This document shows, piece by piece, positions 21,687 through 32,159 of a stretch of DNA of 64,000 nt. This stretch comes from Bacillus sp. REN10. Lineage in GTDB: Bacteria; Bacillota; Bacilli; Bacillales; Domibacillaceae. Below the pieces are notes generated by a model that saw only the letters and a program-made list of their open reading frames with translations, did not search any database and was not told where the DNA came from. The stretch is taken from contig NZ_JADHDW010000010.1 in the NCBI RefSeq assembly GCF_016820555.1, positions 1 to 64,000 of the forward strand, in the 5' to 3' direction. Every line of letters starts with the position of its first letter. Within the stretch, counting starts at the first letter, position 1. The position numbers and the translations under genes were made by a program.

Positions 21687-22787
21687 ATGGCATTAACGGC
21701 AGGGATTGTTGGGTTGCCGAACGTAGGGAAATCCACATTATTTAATGCGATTACAAAAGCGGGTGCAGAATCAGCGAACTATCCTTTCTGTACGATTGAT
21801 CCGAACGTTGGAATCGTTGAAGTGCCTGATGAGCGTTTAAATAAATTAACGGAAATGGTAGAACCGAAAAAAACAGTACCAACAGCGTTTGAGTTTACAG
21901 ATATTGCGGGAATTGTAAAAGGAGCAAGCAAGGGAGAAGGGCTTGGAAATAAGTTTTTAGCTCACATTCGCGAAGTAGATGCGATTTGTCAAGTTGTTCG
22001 CTGTTTTGCAGATGATAACATTACTCACGTATCCGGAAAAGTTGATCCAATTGATGATATTGAAGTTATTAACTTAGAATTAATTTTGGCTGACCTTGAA
22101 TCAGTGGAAAAGCGCTTGGTGCGAGTAGCGAAATTAGCGAAGCAGAAAGATAAAGAAGCTGTCATCGAAAATGATATTTTAGTGAAGCTGAAAGAAGCTT
22201 TAGAACAAAATAAACCAGCTCGTACGGTAGAATTTACCGACGAACAAGAAAAAATTGTTAAGCAGCTTCATCTATTAACGAGAAAACCAATGTTATACGT
22301 AGCGAACGTTGGAGAAGACGAGATTGCTGATCCATCAGGAAATGAATATTTGCAAAAAGTACGTGAATTTGCTGCCGAAGACAATGCAGAAGTGATCGTC
22401 GTTTGTGCTAAAATTGAAGAAGAAATTGCTGAACTTGATGAAGAAGAAAAAGCAATGTTTTTACAAGAGTTAGGTATTAAAGAATCTGGGTTAGATCAAT
22501 TAATTCGTGCCGCTTACTCTTTACTAGGATTAGCTACTTACTTCACAGCAGGGGTTCAAGAAGTCCGGGCTTGGACGTTCCGCAAAGGAATGAAAGCTCC
22601 TCAATGTGCCGGTATCATTCATACGGATTTTGAGCGCGGTTTTATTCGTGCCGAAACGGTTTCTTATGACGATCTTGTGACAGCTGGTTCAATGACTGCA
22701 GCAAAAGAAGCGGGGAAAGTTCGTTTAGAAGGTAAAGAATACATCATGCAAGATGGAGACGTTGTTCATTTTAGATTTAATGTATAA
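21687..22787 (+). CDS. ychF: Redox-regulated ATPase YchF
   Basis: YchF (366 aa) is an Obg-family P-loop protein that prefers ATP and associates with ribosomes. It has GLPNVGKSTLFNAITKAGAE (G1), the G3 motif FTDIAGIVKGASKGEGLGNKF, a coiled-coil insert around SVEKRLVRVAKLAKQKDKEA, and a C-terminal TGS domain ending MQDGDVVHFRFNV. I used ATG 21687 because AGAGGAG precedes it. It lies upstream of rpsF, as in other Bacillus. Confidence 0.96.
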   Translation: MALTAGIVGLPNVGKSTLFNAITKAGAESANYPFCTIDPNVGIVEVPDERLNKLTEMVEPKKTVPTAFEFTDIAGIVKGASKGEGLGNKFLAHIREVDAICQVVRCFADDNITHVSGKVDPIDDIEVINLELILADLESVEKRLVRVAKLAKQKDKEAVIENDILVKLKEALEQNKPARTVEFTDEQEKIVKQLHLLTRKPMLYVANVGEDEIADPSGNEYLQKVREFAAEDNAEVIVVCAKIEEEIAELDEEEKAMFLQELGIKESGLDQLIRAAYSLLGLATYFTAGVQEVRAWTFRKGMKAPQCAGIIHTDFERGFIRAETVSYDDLVTAGSMTAAKEAGKVRLEGKEYIMQDGDVVHFRFNV

Positions 22788-22789
22788 CG

Positions 22790-22818
22790 TTGCATCGTCA
22801 AAATCATTATGTTATAAT
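22790..22818 (+). promoter_or_regulatory. Promoter of the rpsF-ssb-rpsR operon
   Basis: TTGCAT (22790-22795) and TATAAT (22813-22818) are separated by 17 bases. They start just after the ychF stop. Confidence 0.75.
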
Positions 22819-22837
22819 TCTATATTGTGAGTAATGA

Positions 22838-22898
22838 AATACTTACTCCTTGCTCTTTTCAAAAGAAAAAGAGCCGTATAGTCCATGAGGAGGTGAAA
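22838..22898 (+). promoter_or_regulatory. rpsF leader hairpin, possible S6:S18 autoregulatory site
   Basis: GCTCTTTTC and GAAAAAGAGC form a hairpin followed by CCG and then the Shine-Dalgarno sequence. The S6:S18 leader motif known upstream of many rpsF genes also has a stem with a CCG element. I see the hairpin and CCG, but I have not confirmed the full consensus. Confidence 0.4.
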
Positions 22899-22903
22899 GA
22901 AAG

Positions 22904-23194
22904 ATGAAAAAGTACGAATTCATGTACATTATCCGCCCAAACATTGATGAGGAAGCGAAAAAAGCTGTTGTTGAGCGTTTTGACGGTATTTTAACTTCTA
23001 ACGGTGCGGAGATCATCGAATCTAAAGATTGGGGTAAACGTCGTTTAGCGTATGAAATCAACGATTTCCGTGAAGGTTTCTACCAACTAGTACACGCTAA
23101 CGCTGAAGCTGCAGCGGTTGAAGAATTTGACCGTTTAGCGAAAATCAGCGATGACATTATCCGTCACATCGTTGTTCGTGAAGAAGCAAAATAA
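22904..23194 (+). CDS. rpsF: 30S ribosomal protein S6
   Basis: The protein has 96 aa. It begins [20 protein letters not shown], carries the S6 beta-strand [19 protein letters not shown] and ends [13 protein letters not shown]6 binds 16S rRNA together with S18, which is encoded two genes downstream. AGGAGGTG lies upstream of the ATG. A parS site separates it from ssb. Confidence 0.97.
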   Translation: MKKYEFMYIIRPNIDEEAKKAVVERFDGILTSNGAEIIESKDWGKRRLAYEINDFREGFYQLVHANAEAAAVEEFDRLAKISDDIIRHIVVREEAK

Positions 23195-23222
23195 TATCTT
23201 TAAATAAACTATACTTGCTAAA

Positions 23223-23238
23223 TGTTTCACGTGAAACA
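23223..23238. promoter_or_regulatory. parS: parS site between rpsF and ssb
   Basis: TGTTTCACGTGAAACA is a perfect palindromic parS. It lies between the rpsF stop and the ssb ribosome binding site, about 13 kb from dnaA. Confidence 0.95.
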
Positions 23239-23263
23239 TTTAGCTATAAAGGAGTTGATTCTG

Positions 23264-23776
23264 ATGATGAACCGAGTCATTTTAGTTGGACGTTTAACTA
23301 AAGATCCGGACCTTCGTTATACGCCAAATGGAGTCGCTGTTGCTACATTTACATTAGCTGTTAATCGTTCTTTTACGAATCAGCAGGGGGAACGTGAAGC
23401 TGACTTCATTAATTGTGTTGTTTGGCGCCGTCCTGCAGAGAACGTAGCAAACTTCTTGAAAAAAGGCAGTTTAGCAGGAGTCGATGGTCGCCTTCAAACT
23501 CGTAACTACGAGGGACAAGATGGCCGTCGAGTATATGTAACTGAAGTTCTTGCCGAAAGTGTACAGTTTCTTGAGCCGAAAAGCGCTTCTTCTAATTATG
23601 AACAGCGCGGCGGTGACAGCGGCATGTACGGTGGCGGACAAAGGAAACAAGACTTCCCATTTGAGCAACAGAATCAACAACGAAACAATAACTCAGGTTA
23701 TACACGCATGGATGAAGATCCGTTTGCAAATGATGGTCAGCCGATCGATATTTCAGACGACGATCTTCCATTCTAA
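23264..23776 (+). CDS. ssb: Single-stranded DNA-binding protein
   Basis: SSB (170 aa) coats single-stranded DNA at forks. The OB fold begins [21 protein letters not shown], followed by [19 protein letters not shown] and [17 protein letters not shown] glutamine/asparagine/glycine-rich linker leads to the acidic tip DISDDDLPF that recruits partner proteins. The open frame extends upstream to 23222 through the parS site, but AAAGGAG at 23248-23254 places the start at 23264. Confidence 0.97.
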   Translation: MMNRVILVGRLTKDPDLRYTPNGVAVATFTLAVNRSFTNQQGEREADFINCVVWRRPAENVANFLKKGSLAGVDGRLQTRNYEGQDGRRVYVTEVLAESVQFLEPKSASSNYEQRGGDSGMYGGGQRKQDFPFEQQNQQRNNNSGYTRMDEDPFANDGQPIDISDDDLPF

Positions 23777-23802
23777 CTAATAAATAAAGGAGGGACATAA
23801 AC

Positions 23803-24036
23803 ATGGCAGGACGCAGAGGTGGACGTAAACGCCGGAAAGTATGTTATTTCACAGCTAACGGTATTACACATATCGATTATAAAGATGTAGATCTTTTGAA
23901 AAAATTTATCTCTGAACGTGGAAAAATTCTTCCACGTCGTGTAACTGGAACAAGCGCTAAATACCAACGCCGTTTAACTATCGCAATTAAACGCGCTCGT
24001 ATGGTAGCTCTTCTTCCATTCGTATCTGGAGAATAA
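23803..24036 (+). CDS. rpsR: 30S ribosomal protein S18
   Basis: The protein has 77 aa. It has the basic N terminus [16 protein letters not shown], then [19 protein letters not shown] and [16 protein letters not shown], the normal S18 body. S18 pairs with S6 on the platform of the small subunit. AAAGGAGGG precedes the ATG 26 bases after ssb. A terminator follows. Confidence 0.97.
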   Translation: MAGRRGGRKRRKVCYFTANGITHIDYKDVDLLKKFISERGKILPRRVTGTSAKYQRRLTIAIKRARMVALLPFVSGE

Positions 24037-24050
24037 TTTAAGAGCGTTTG

Positions 24051-24082
24051 AGCAACAAGGATAATATCCTTGTTGCTTTTTT
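24051..24082 (+). terminator. Terminator of rpsF-ssb-rpsR
   Basis: AGCAACAAGGATA pairs with TATCCTTGTTGCT and is followed by TTTTT. Confidence 0.9.
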
Positions 24083-24222
24083 GTGTTTTAGAAAGAGATT
24101 TATATGACGATCATGTACATGATTTGGTAAATAAAAAAATTGAATGCATGTATATATTTATTTTATAAAAATCCGATAAATAGATAAGAAGTATTTTATC
24201 TAAACATCGGGTGGTGGGAACA

Positions 24223-26220
24223 TTGAAATCAATTAAAGCTAAGTTAATTATCCCTTTGATTATATTACTTGTCCTGTCGTTTTCAATGATTATTATGTTT
24301 ACGAACTATCAGACAGAAAAAAGAATGACAAAGGAAATTATTAATCAAACAGAGGTAATGGTTGAAGAAATGAACGAGGCAACACAATTATTTTTAGAAC
24401 AGCATGAAAAAAGCATCGATTTGCTGTCGGATCATCCTGTCGTATTAACTTATGGAAATGAAATAGTGAAGTCTGGCAATAGTAAACAAAAAGCCTCTTT
24501 AGAAAAAGTATTAAGGGATTATTTAGATTCATACGGTGATGTGGAAAATATTTTTTTTGCTACGCCGAAGGGAACGATTGACCTTTATCCGAACTCACTT
24601 CCTAAAGATTATAATCCGTTAACGCGAGATTGGTATAAGCAAGCTATAGCGGCGGGTGGAAACATGATTTGGAGTGAACCTTATGTCGATGCAGCTACTG
24701 GTGAATATGTGGTTACTATTTCTAGATTAGTGAAGTATCAGAATAAAGCAATTGGTGTACTTGGAGCGGACATTAATTTAACGACATTAACAGAGAAAAT
24801 TAGCAGTATAAATATTGGGTATAAAGGATATGTGATTATTTTTTCTCAGCAAGGATTAGGTATTGTTCATCCAACAGAGAAAGGGAAAGATTTGAGCAAA
24901 TATGATTTTGTTCAGAACATATTCAATTCCTCTTCGCCAAAAGGTGTTAACGCTTATCAATTGAAAGGTGAAGATCGTTTTTTTGTCTACAGCACAGTTG
25001 AAAACACAGGATGGAAAATTGGAGCATCTTATAAAAAAGAGAATATGCTTAGTTTAGCCAATTCTATTCAACAAACATTGATTTTGACTGGAATGGTTGT
25101 TTTAGTGTTAATGATTGGAGCGATTTGGGTAATTTCTGTAAAAATTATAGAGCCAATTAAAGTCCTTCAACAATCTGCTAGAAAAGTAGCAACGGGTGAT
25201 TTAAGTGTACAAGCAGAAGTGATGACGCGAGATGAAGTAGGAGAGCTTGCTTCTTCTTTCAATGACATGACGAAAAGCATGAAAGAAATTCTTTCAATGG
25301 TCAATCAGTCCGCTTCCAATGTGACAGAAGCAGCTGAGAACTTAAGTGCTGTATCAGAGGAAACAAATGCATCCAGTGAGCAAATTGCAGCCGCTATTAA
25401 TGAGATTGCCAAGGGGGCTGCCAAATCAGCAGAAGAGTCTGCTGAAGCAACGGAACAGGCCCACCATCTTGGTGATCAGATGAATATTATTACGAATCAA
25501 GCATCAGAGATGGAGAATGCAGCTAAACAAGCGGAAGAAGCGCATAGAGCGGGTCTTCAGCAAATACAAGAACTTGGTCAATCAAGCATAGAATCGAAGC
25601 GATATATTAATGGAATGGAAGAAGTAATTACGGCTTTAGAAACAAAGATTACATCGATTGAGCTTGTAATTCAAACGATTACCGATATTTCTGCTCAAAC
25701 GAATCTGCTTGCCTTAAATGCCTCCATTGAAGCGGCTCGTGCAGGAGAACATGGAAAAGGTTTTGCCGTTGTAGCCGAGGAAGTTCGAAAGCTAGCGGAG
25801 CAATCTGGTCAAGCTACAGATCAAGTAAAAGAGATTATTACCGATATACAAAGCGGATCGCAGCAAGTGGTGAATCAAATGATGAAAACGAAAGCGAATT
25901 TTGATCAGCAGACAGCCGTTGTAGAAGCGACAGAAGAAATATTTACTCGCTTATCTTCCTTGGTAGAGGACATGGAAAGTGCTATTAGGAGAATTAATAG
26001 TGAAATTTTTGAAGCTGCTGAGGCCAAAAATGAAATGTTGCAAGTGATGGAAGGTATTGCAGCGGCATCGGAACAATCGGCAGCAGCAAGCGAAGAAATT
26101 AGCGCTTCTGCTGATGAGCAGCTTCGAGCGATTGAATCGGTAACGAAATCATCAGAAAGTTTAATGGAACTAAGTGTACAATTAAAACAAGCAGTCAATC
26201 GTTTTAAATTGAATGAATGA
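24223..26220 (+). CDS. Methyl-accepting chemotaxis protein (first of a tandem pair)
   Basis: About 665 aa. The first membrane segment (about 8-30) is followed by an extracellular dCache-type ligand domain with [13 protein letters not shown] and [17 protein letters not shown]-like motifs. A second membrane segment (about 280-300), a HAMP domain and the cytoplasmic signalling domain follow. The hairpin tip reads [43 protein letters not shown] chose TTG 24223 behind GGTGGTGGG, although the start is not certain. The ligand is unknown. The neighbouring gene is a diverged paralogue. Confidence 0.9.
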   Translation: MKSIKAKLIIPLIILLVLSFSMIIMFTNYQTEKRMTKEIINQTEVMVEEMNEATQLFLEQHEKSIDLLSDHPVVLTYGNEIVKSGNSKQKASLEKVLRDYLDSYGDVENIFFATPKGTIDLYPNSLPKDYNPLTRDWYKQAIAAGGNMIWSEPYVDAATGEYVVTISRLVKYQNKAIGVLGADINLTTLTEKISSINIGYKGYVIIFSQQGLGIVHPTEKGKDLSKYDFVQNIFNSSSPKGVNAYQLKGEDRFFVYSTVENTGWKIGASYKKENMLSLANSIQQTLILTGMVVLVLMIGAIWVISVKIIEPIKVLQQSARKVATGDLSVQAEVMTRDEVGELASSFNDMTKSMKEILSMVNQSASNVTEAAENLSAVSEETNASSEQIAAAINEIAKGAAKSAEESAEATEQAHHLGDQMNIITNQASEMENAAKQAEEAHRAGLQQIQELGQSSIESKRYINGMEEVITALETKITSIELVIQTITDISAQTNLLALNASIEAARAGEHGKGFAVVAEEVRKLAEQSGQATDQVKEIITDIQSGSQQVVNQMMKTKANFDQQTAVVEATEEIFTRLSSLVEDMESAIRRINSEIFEAAEAKNEMLQVMEGIAAASEQSAAASEEISASADEQLRAIESVTKSSESLMELSVQLKQAVNRFKLNE

Positions 26221-26221
26221 G

Positions 26222-26256
26222 AAAGAGCACATCGGCTTAGTCGGTGTGCTCTTTCC
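26222..26256 (+). terminator. Terminator between the two chemoreceptor genes
   Basis: AAAGAGCACA pairs with TGTGCTCTTT around a short loop and is followed by CCATTG. The T-tract is short. Confidence 0.6.
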
Positions 26257-26351
26257 ATTGTAAAGGTAAATAAATAAAATCTTTACAATAACTTTGTATT
26301 TTATATAGGTAAAAAACACTATAATGAACGATAGTGATGTAACAGAAAGGT

Positions 26352-28379
26352 GTGAAAAAACTGAAATCTATTCGATTTAAGTTCATAGTACCTATTTCTT
26401 TTTTATTATTCATTTCCTTTGCTTTTATGATTGTGTTTACAGGTGCAAAAGTCGAAGAGAAAACAAAGAAAAATGTATTAGCACAAACAAAAGGAATTGT
26501 GAAAGAATTAGAGCATTCTTCTCAACAATTTTTACAAAAATATGATGAGAGTCTTCAGTTATTATCAGAAAGCCAACAAGTCAAAGTATACGGTCAATCG
26601 ATTAATGCATCTGCTGAAAAGAAAGGTCTAGCTGAAAGAGAGCTTCAGGAGATGTTTAATCAGTATACGCGCTTATATAAAGATGTATTAAATGTATACT
26701 TCGCTACACCGAATAAACAATTTAAAATAGTGCCTGCTACTCAATTAAATAATAGCTATGATCCAACAGCCCAAAGCTGGTTTCAATCAGCGGTGAAAGA
26801 GAAGAAATCGGCTGTATGGAGCCAGCCGTACGAAAATGAGACAGGCCATTATGTGATTACCGTATCAAAGGCAATATATAGTGGAAAGAACTTAATTGGA
26901 GTTGTAGGGGCAGATATTAATTTAACAAGTCTAACCAATCATATCAATGATTTAGATATTGGATATGAAGGATATCCTGTTATTATGGCGGAAAGTGGAG
27001 ATGCAATTGTCCATCCAACAGAAAAAGGAAAAAAACTAACAGGACAACTTTTATTTAAACGTGCAATGACGAATAAGGGAGATAATGGAATAGCGTTAGA
27101 CCAAGGGGAAAAGCATTTATTTGTTTATCAGAGGGTGAATGATACGAACTGGACAGTGGGAGCCGTGTTTAACGAAGAAGCACTGATCAGCGTCTCCAAA
27201 GAGATTCGAACGATACTATTCCTTACCGCTCTGTCCATTTTGGTGGTGATGGTCAGCGTTATTTATTACTTATCAGCTAAAATAACAAAACCGATTGAGC
27301 AATTAAATCGATCGGTTAGTGAAGTAGCAAAAGGTCATTTACATACTAAAGTGGAGATAAAAGGAAGAGATGAAGTGGCACAACTAGGCTGTAATTTTAA
27401 TCATATGATGGACAGTATGAGAAATATTATTAAAGTAGTCTCACAATCAGCAAAAAATGTGAAAGAATCTGTTCATGAGTTACAAACAACGACACAATTA
27501 TCGGCTGCTTCAAGTGAACGAACGGTTTATGCTATTAACGAAATTGTTGTTGAGTCGGCTAGCTCCGCAAATAAAGCTAAATCTGCTAAAGAGCTCTCCA
27601 CAGATTTAAGTGAAATTATTAATGCTGTTTCTGAGAAAACAGAAAAGATGGCGACTTTTGCAGTAGATGCGGATCGCGCGAATCAGCGAGGAGTGCATCA
27701 TATTGACTCTCTACAGCAATCTAATGATCTGTCGCAACAGTTTATTGATTCAACAGAAGAAGTGATTATCGAGTTAGGGACGGAAATTCAACAAATTGAA
27801 AAAATTATTTATACAATTACTGATATCTCAGCTCAAACGAATATGTTAGCTTTAAATGCGAGTATTGAAGCTGCTCGAGCAGGGACTTACGGACAAGGGT
27901 TTTCAGTTGTTGCTCAGGAAGTTCGCAAGCTTGCTGAACAATCTAGCCAGGCAGCGCAAGAAATTCAAGAGATGATAGAAATGATTTTACAAGGCTCCAA
28001 CAAGGCAGTGAGCCACATTGTCCAAACAAAGAAAAATTTCACCGAACAAACAAAAGCTGTTAAACAGACCAATCAAATTTTTGAAAACAACTCCATACTA
28101 ATGAAAGATATGAAAGAACTAATCCATTCACTACATCTTGATATGCGACAAGTAGGAGTTAGAAAAGATGAACTGCTTGATTTATCTAGTTATATGGCGG
28201 CGCTTTCCGAGCAGACGGCAGTAGCCTGTGACAAAGTAAATAATCATACGGAGGAGCAATTACATACTGTACAATCTGTTAAAATTTCCATTGACCGGCT
28301 GAACGAATTGAACCGAGAGCTTCAGCAATCTATTCAGCGTTTTCGTGTTCAGAATCAAGAAGATGAATTGGTGAACTAA
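26352..28379 (+). CDS. Methyl-accepting chemotaxis protein (second of a tandem pair)
   Basis: 675 aa if GTG 26352 is used. AGAAAGG ends only one base before that GTG, so an unusual CTG start at 26361 (LKSIRFKF, matching the start of the upstream paralogue) cannot be excluded. The architecture is the same: membrane segment, dCache domain with [14 protein letters not shown] and [19 protein letters not shown], membrane segment, HAMP, and signalling domain with [42 protein letters not shown]. The sensor half is much more diverged from the neighbour than the signalling half, suggesting a different ligand. Confidence 0.88.
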   Translation: MKKLKSIRFKFIVPISFLLFISFAFMIVFTGAKVEEKTKKNVLAQTKGIVKELEHSSQQFLQKYDESLQLLSESQQVKVYGQSINASAEKKGLAERELQEMFNQYTRLYKDVLNVYFATPNKQFKIVPATQLNNSYDPTAQSWFQSAVKEKKSAVWSQPYENETGHYVITVSKAIYSGKNLIGVVGADINLTSLTNHINDLDIGYEGYPVIMAESGDAIVHPTEKGKKLTGQLLFKRAMTNKGDNGIALDQGEKHLFVYQRVNDTNWTVGAVFNEEALISVSKEIRTILFLTALSILVVMVSVIYYLSAKITKPIEQLNRSVSEVAKGHLHTKVEIKGRDEVAQLGCNFNHMMDSMRNIIKVVSQSAKNVKESVHELQTTTQLSAASSERTVYAINEIVVESASSANKAKSAKELSTDLSEIINAVSEKTEKMATFAVDADRANQRGVHHIDSLQQSNDLSQQFIDSTEEVIIELGTEIQQIEKIIYTITDISAQTNMLALNASIEAARAGTYGQGFSVVAQEVRKLAEQSSQAAQEIQEMIEMILQGSNKAVSHIVQTKKNFTEQTKAVKQTNQIFENNSILMKDMKELIHSLHLDMRQVGVRKDELLDLSSYMAALSEQTAVACDKVNNHTEEQLHTVQSVKISIDRLNELNRELQQSIQRFRVQNQEDELVN

Positions 28380-28401
28380 GTTGGTATCAATCATATGTTT
28401 T

Positions 28402-28446
28402 GACACTCGCTTTCTGTTTTTTACAGCGGAGTGAGTGTATTTTTTG
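28402..28446 (+). terminator. Terminator after the second chemoreceptor gene
   Basis: ACACTC...GAGTGT with an inner CTGT/ACAG stem is followed by ATTTTTTGTG. Confidence 0.65.
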
Positions 28447-28664
28447 TGTAAACGATAAGTCAACATCGATTCACTACCGTTCATCGTGTTTTCTTTATCT
28501 CATGCGGTTCGCTCCAGTTCATACGTCGCTAAACGGTGCCTTCCACTTTTCTTTAGTTGAAGGAAGGAGGAAAGGAGGATAAAATAGTAAGGATAATGAT
28601 CATTTTTTATGTTAGGATGAATGATTAGGAATTTGTGTTAGCTATTACTTAATGAGGTGTTTGA

Positions 28665-29606
28665 GTGGAAAAGAAAAAAGTATTAAATGAAGGAATGTGG
28701 ATGTTAGCCTTGTTTGTTATTCTTTTATTGGTATCTATCTACGTTCCGGGATTGTCGATTATATCTAGCTTATTTCTTGTCCTTCCTTTTTTGGTGTTTA
28801 GCGCTAAATATTCAATGAAATCGTCTGTGATTTTTGGATTCATTAGTTTGCTGGCAGCAAGTGTGGCAGGAGGATTAGGTGCCGTACCGTTAGCCTTTCT
28901 TTTTGGCTCGACTGGAATTGTGATGGGGAGTATGCTCCGTAAGAAATTAGATAAGCTGTCTATATTTATGGCAGGAAGTCTCGTGTTTTTGTTGAATATT
29001 GTTTTGTTATACGTATCCATGATTATAGTGACAGGAGTCAATATGGCAACAGAAATGAACGAAGCGTTTAAGCGTTCTTTTCAGGAATCGATGGACTTGA
29101 TGAAAGAGATGGGGCAGCCATTGCCGGAAGAAGCCGCGAAACAGGTGCAGGAAGGATTCGCCTTTTTCTATGCTTTAACGCCTAGTTTATTTGTTTTATT
29201 TGCTATCACAGCTGTATTTTTATTTATGGTTGTGAATTTTCCTATATTAAAAAAGTTCAAAGTGGATGTACCTCGTTTTCAGCCATTTCGGATGTGGAAA
29301 ATGCCTAAAAGCATTTTATGGTATTATTTAATTTTGTTGCTTTTGAGCTTTGTTGCTGTTCCAGAAGTAGGCAGTTTATGGTATTCAGCCTATGTAAATT
29401 TGATGTTTATGCTACAATTTTGTTTAATTATACAAGGGATCTCTTTCATTTATTTCCTTGCTCATGTCAAGAAATGGTCAAAAATTGTACCCATTATTTT
29501 AACGATTTTTTCAATTCTCTTTCTTCCGCTTCTTTATCTGGTAAGATTATTAGGTATAATTGACTTAGGTTTTGATTTGCGACAGCGCCTTCAACAAAAA
29601 CTATAA
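28665..29606 (+). CDS. yybS: Membrane protein YybS (DUF2232)
   Basis: The protein has 313 aa and about eight hydrophobic segments (for example MWMLALFVILLLVSIYVPGL and LFVLFAITAVFLFMVVNFP). Family DUF2232 is related to ECF-type substrate-binding membrane subunits such as EcfS. Its function is unknown, but it is conserved immediately upstream of gdpP. The start is GTG 28665 behind GAGGTG. gdpP follows after 33 bases, so the two are probably co-transcribed with rplI. Confidence 0.85.
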   Translation: MEKKKVLNEGMWMLALFVILLLVSIYVPGLSIISSLFLVLPFLVFSAKYSMKSSVIFGFISLLAASVAGGLGAVPLAFLFGSTGIVMGSMLRKKLDKLSIFMAGSLVFLLNIVLLYVSMIIVTGVNMATEMNEAFKRSFQESMDLMKEMGQPLPEEAAKQVQEGFAFFYALTPSLFVLFAITAVFLFMVVNFPILKKFKVDVPRFQPFRMWKMPKSILWYYLILLLLSFVAVPEVGSLWYSAYVNLMFMLQFCLIIQGISFIYFLAHVKKWSKIVPIILTIFSILFLPLLYLVRLLGIIDLGFDLRQRLQQKL

Positions 29607-29639
29607 TTTGCGGGTTTACTTTTAATTTTAGGAGCTGAA

Positions 29640-31613
29640 ATGATGCTTTCTTACTACAGTCGGCAGAGGATTCAACTTCTGCTATACGGAATCATGTCGG
29701 TTTTATTTCTTGTATTAGTTGTGCTTGCTTTTTATAACTGGGTTGCGGCGTTAGTTGGCTTCATAACGGGTGCCATTGCTTTTTTTCTCTTACTGAAAGC
29801 AGAAAAGAAGATTCATGAAGAAATTGAGTTATATGTAACGAATCTTTCGAAAAGGGTGCGTCGAGTCGGAGAAGAAGCAGTCATGGAAATGCCAATTGGG
29901 ATCCTTCTATATAACGAAGAATATTACATAGAATGGGCAAATTCTTTTCTGTTGTCCTATTTTCAAAAGGAGACATTGGCAGGGGATTCTTTATATGAGG
30001 TGGCAGAAGCAGTCATTCCCATTATTAAAAATGAAAAAGGCGATATCATTCAGTTAAATGAACGGGAATTTAATGTGGTAATCAAGCCGAAAGAGAAACT
30101 CCTCTACTTCATTGATATTTCAGAAGAGATGAAGGTGGCCCGAAAACAAGAAGAAGAACAGACAGTATTGTCGATTATTTACTTAGACAATTACGACGAT
30201 TTAACACAGGGGATGGATGATCAGACCCGCAGTCATTTAAATAGTATGGTTACCTCTATTTTGAATAATTGGGCAAAAGAGTATGGCATCTTTTTAAAAC
30301 GCATTTCTTCGGAACGTTTTTTTGCAGTGCTGAACCAAAAAATCCTGCATAGACTCGAGGAAACGAAATTTTCTATTTTAGATGAAGTGCGAGAAAGTAC
30401 AGCTAAGCAAGCTGCTTCCTTAACATTAAGCATCGGTGTAGGGCAGGGAGAAATGTCTTTGCCGGAGCTTGGAGATTTAGCGCAATCCAGTTTAGATTTA
30501 GCGCTTGGCCGCGGCGGCGATCAAGTAGCTATCAAGCAATTAAATGGAAAAGTGAAGTTTTATGGCGGGAAAACAAACCCTATGGAAAAGCGAACGCGTG
30601 TCAGAGCGCGTGTCATTTCGCATGCTTTAAAAGAATTAGTCATGGAAAGTGATAAAGTCATTGTCATGGGGCATAAATATCCTGACATGGATGCAATAGG
30701 GGCTGCTATGGGGATTCGGCGCGTGGCAGAAATGAATGATCGTGAAGGGTATATTGTTCTTAATACTTCAGAAATTGATACAGCTGTTAAGCGGTTAATG
30801 ACAGAGGTGAAGAATTATTCCGATCTATATTCTCATGTGATTACGCCAGAAGAAGCTTTAGATATCGCAACAGATGATACGCTGCTTGTTATTGTTGATA
30901 CACATAGACCTTCCTTAGTCATTGAAGAAAAGCTTCTGAATAAAATGGAAAAGGTTGTGGTGATTGATCATCATCGTCGCGGGGAAGAGTTTATTAAGAA
31001 TCCGTTGCTTGTTTATATGGAGCCTTATGCTTCATCTACAGCGGAATTAATTACTGAACTGTTGGAATATCAGCCGAAAGTGAAGAAAATTAATAGGCTA
31101 GAGGCGACGGCTTTATTAGCTGGAATTGTCGTCGATACGAAAAGCTTCTCGCTTCGAACGGGATCACGAACGTTTGATGCGGCTTCTTATTTAAGAGCGC
31201 ATGGAGCAGATACGATTCTTGTTCAAAAGTTTTTGAAAGAGGACATTGATACGTATATTCAACGGTCACAAATCATTGAAACCGTTTATTTTTATCGCGA
31301 TGGTATTGCCATTGCGAAAGGAAACGACTACTCTGTGTATGATGGTGTCATGATTGCACAAGCAGCTGATACCCTCCTGACTATGGATGGGGTACAAGCT
31401 TCATTTGTCATTGCCTACCGTGAAAAAAATATAATCGGGATTAGTGCCCGTTCACTAGGAGATGTGAATGTTCAAGTAATCATGGAGCAACTAAACGGTG
31501 GAGGCCATTTATCCAATGCCGCCACGCAAATGAAAGAAACAACCGTTGCTGATGCAGAAATTCAACTGCAAAAAGCAATTGATGAATTTTTTGAAGGAGG
31601 TCATGAAGAATGA
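29640..31613 (+). CDS. gdpP: Cyclic di-AMP phosphodiesterase GdpP
   Basis: GdpP (657 aa, two possible ATGs at 29640 and 29643) breaks down c-di-AMP, a regulator of potassium and cell-wall homeostasis. Two N-terminal membrane helices (about 10-55) are followed by a PAS-like domain, a degenerate GGDEF domain, and DHH/DHHA1 domains. The DHH metal motifs are [20 protein letters not shown] and VIDHHRRG, and the DHHA1 motif is [11 protein letters not shown]. Its stop overlaps the rplI start by four bases (ATGA), showing coupling. Confidence 0.95.
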   Translation: MMLSYYSRQRIQLLLYGIMSVLFLVLVVLAFYNWVAALVGFITGAIAFFLLLKAEKKIHEEIELYVTNLSKRVRRVGEEAVMEMPIGILLYNEEYYIEWANSFLLSYFQKETLAGDSLYEVAEAVIPIIKNEKGDIIQLNEREFNVVIKPKEKLLYFIDISEEMKVARKQEEEQTVLSIIYLDNYDDLTQGMDDQTRSHLNSMVTSILNNWAKEYGIFLKRISSERFFAVLNQKILHRLEETKFSILDEVRESTAKQAASLTLSIGVGQGEMSLPELGDLAQSSLDLALGRGGDQVAIKQLNGKVKFYGGKTNPMEKRTRVRARVISHALKELVMESDKVIVMGHKYPDMDAIGAAMGIRRVAEMNDREGYIVLNTSEIDTAVKRLMTEVKNYSDLYSHVITPEEALDIATDDTLLVIVDTHRPSLVIEEKLLNKMEKVVVIDHHRRGEEFIKNPLLVYMEPYASSTAELITELLEYQPKVKKINRLEATALLAGIVVDTKSFSLRTGSRTFDAASYLRAHGADTILVQKFLKEDIDTYIQRSQIIETVYFYRDGIAIAKGNDYSVYDGVMIAQAADTLLTMDGVQASFVIAYREKNIIGISARSLGDVNVQVIMEQLNGGGHLSNAATQMKETTVADAEIQLQKAIDEFFEGGHEE

Positions 31614-32059
31614 AAGTTATTTTCTTACAAGACGTAAAAGGAAAAGGAAAAAAAGGGGAAGTGAAAAATGTAGCGGATGGTTACGCTCATAACTTTCTGA
31701 TCAAAAATGGTTTAGCTGTGGAAGCGACAGCCGGCAACCAAAAAACGTTAGATGCACAAAAAAGAAAAGAAGCCGAGCTTGCTAAGCAAGAACTAGAAGA
31801 CGCGAAAAAATTAAAAGAAGTGGTTGAAGCGTTAACAGTAGAAGTTGCTACAAAAGCAGGAGAAGGCGGCCGCTTATTCGGTTCTGTAACGACGAAGCAA
31901 ATTGCTGATGAACTGAAGAAAACACATAACATTGCTATTGATAAGCGCAAAATGGATCTGCCGGATGGCATTCGGGCGTTAGGTTACACAAATGTACCTG
32001 TAAAGCTTCACAATGAAGTATTTGCCACATTAAAAGTTCATGTAACAGAAGAAAAATAA
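31610..32059 (+). CDS. rplI: 50S ribosomal protein L9
   Basis: L9 (149 aa) has an N-terminal RNA-binding domain, [21 protein letters not shown] with [15 protein letters not shown] long connecting helix (about 40-75, rich in K, E and A) and a C-terminal domain with [17 protein letters not shown] follow. AAGGAGG lies inside the end of gdpP, and the start overlaps the gdpP stop codon. A terminator follows, separating it from the helicase gene. Confidence 0.97.
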   Translation: MKVIFLQDVKGKGKKGEVKNVADGYAHNFLIKNGLAVEATAGNQKTLDAQKRKEAELAKQELEDAKKLKEVVEALTVEVATKAGEGGRLFGSVTTKQIADELKKTHNIAIDKRKMDLPDGIRALGYTNVPVKLHNEVFATLKVHVTEEK

Positions 32060-32089
32060 TCTGTTTCATGCTAAAATAATAAGGTTGAA

Positions 32090-32124
32090 AAAATGTGATC
32101 GGATTGTTCTGGTCACATTTTTTT
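32090..32124 (+). terminator. Terminator after rplI
   Basis: AAATGTGA pairs with TCACATTT, leaving a 14-base loop, and is followed by a run of T residues. Confidence 0.75.
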
Positions 32125-32159
32125 ATCAACGAGATTGTTCTTTAAGGGAGAGGTAAGCG

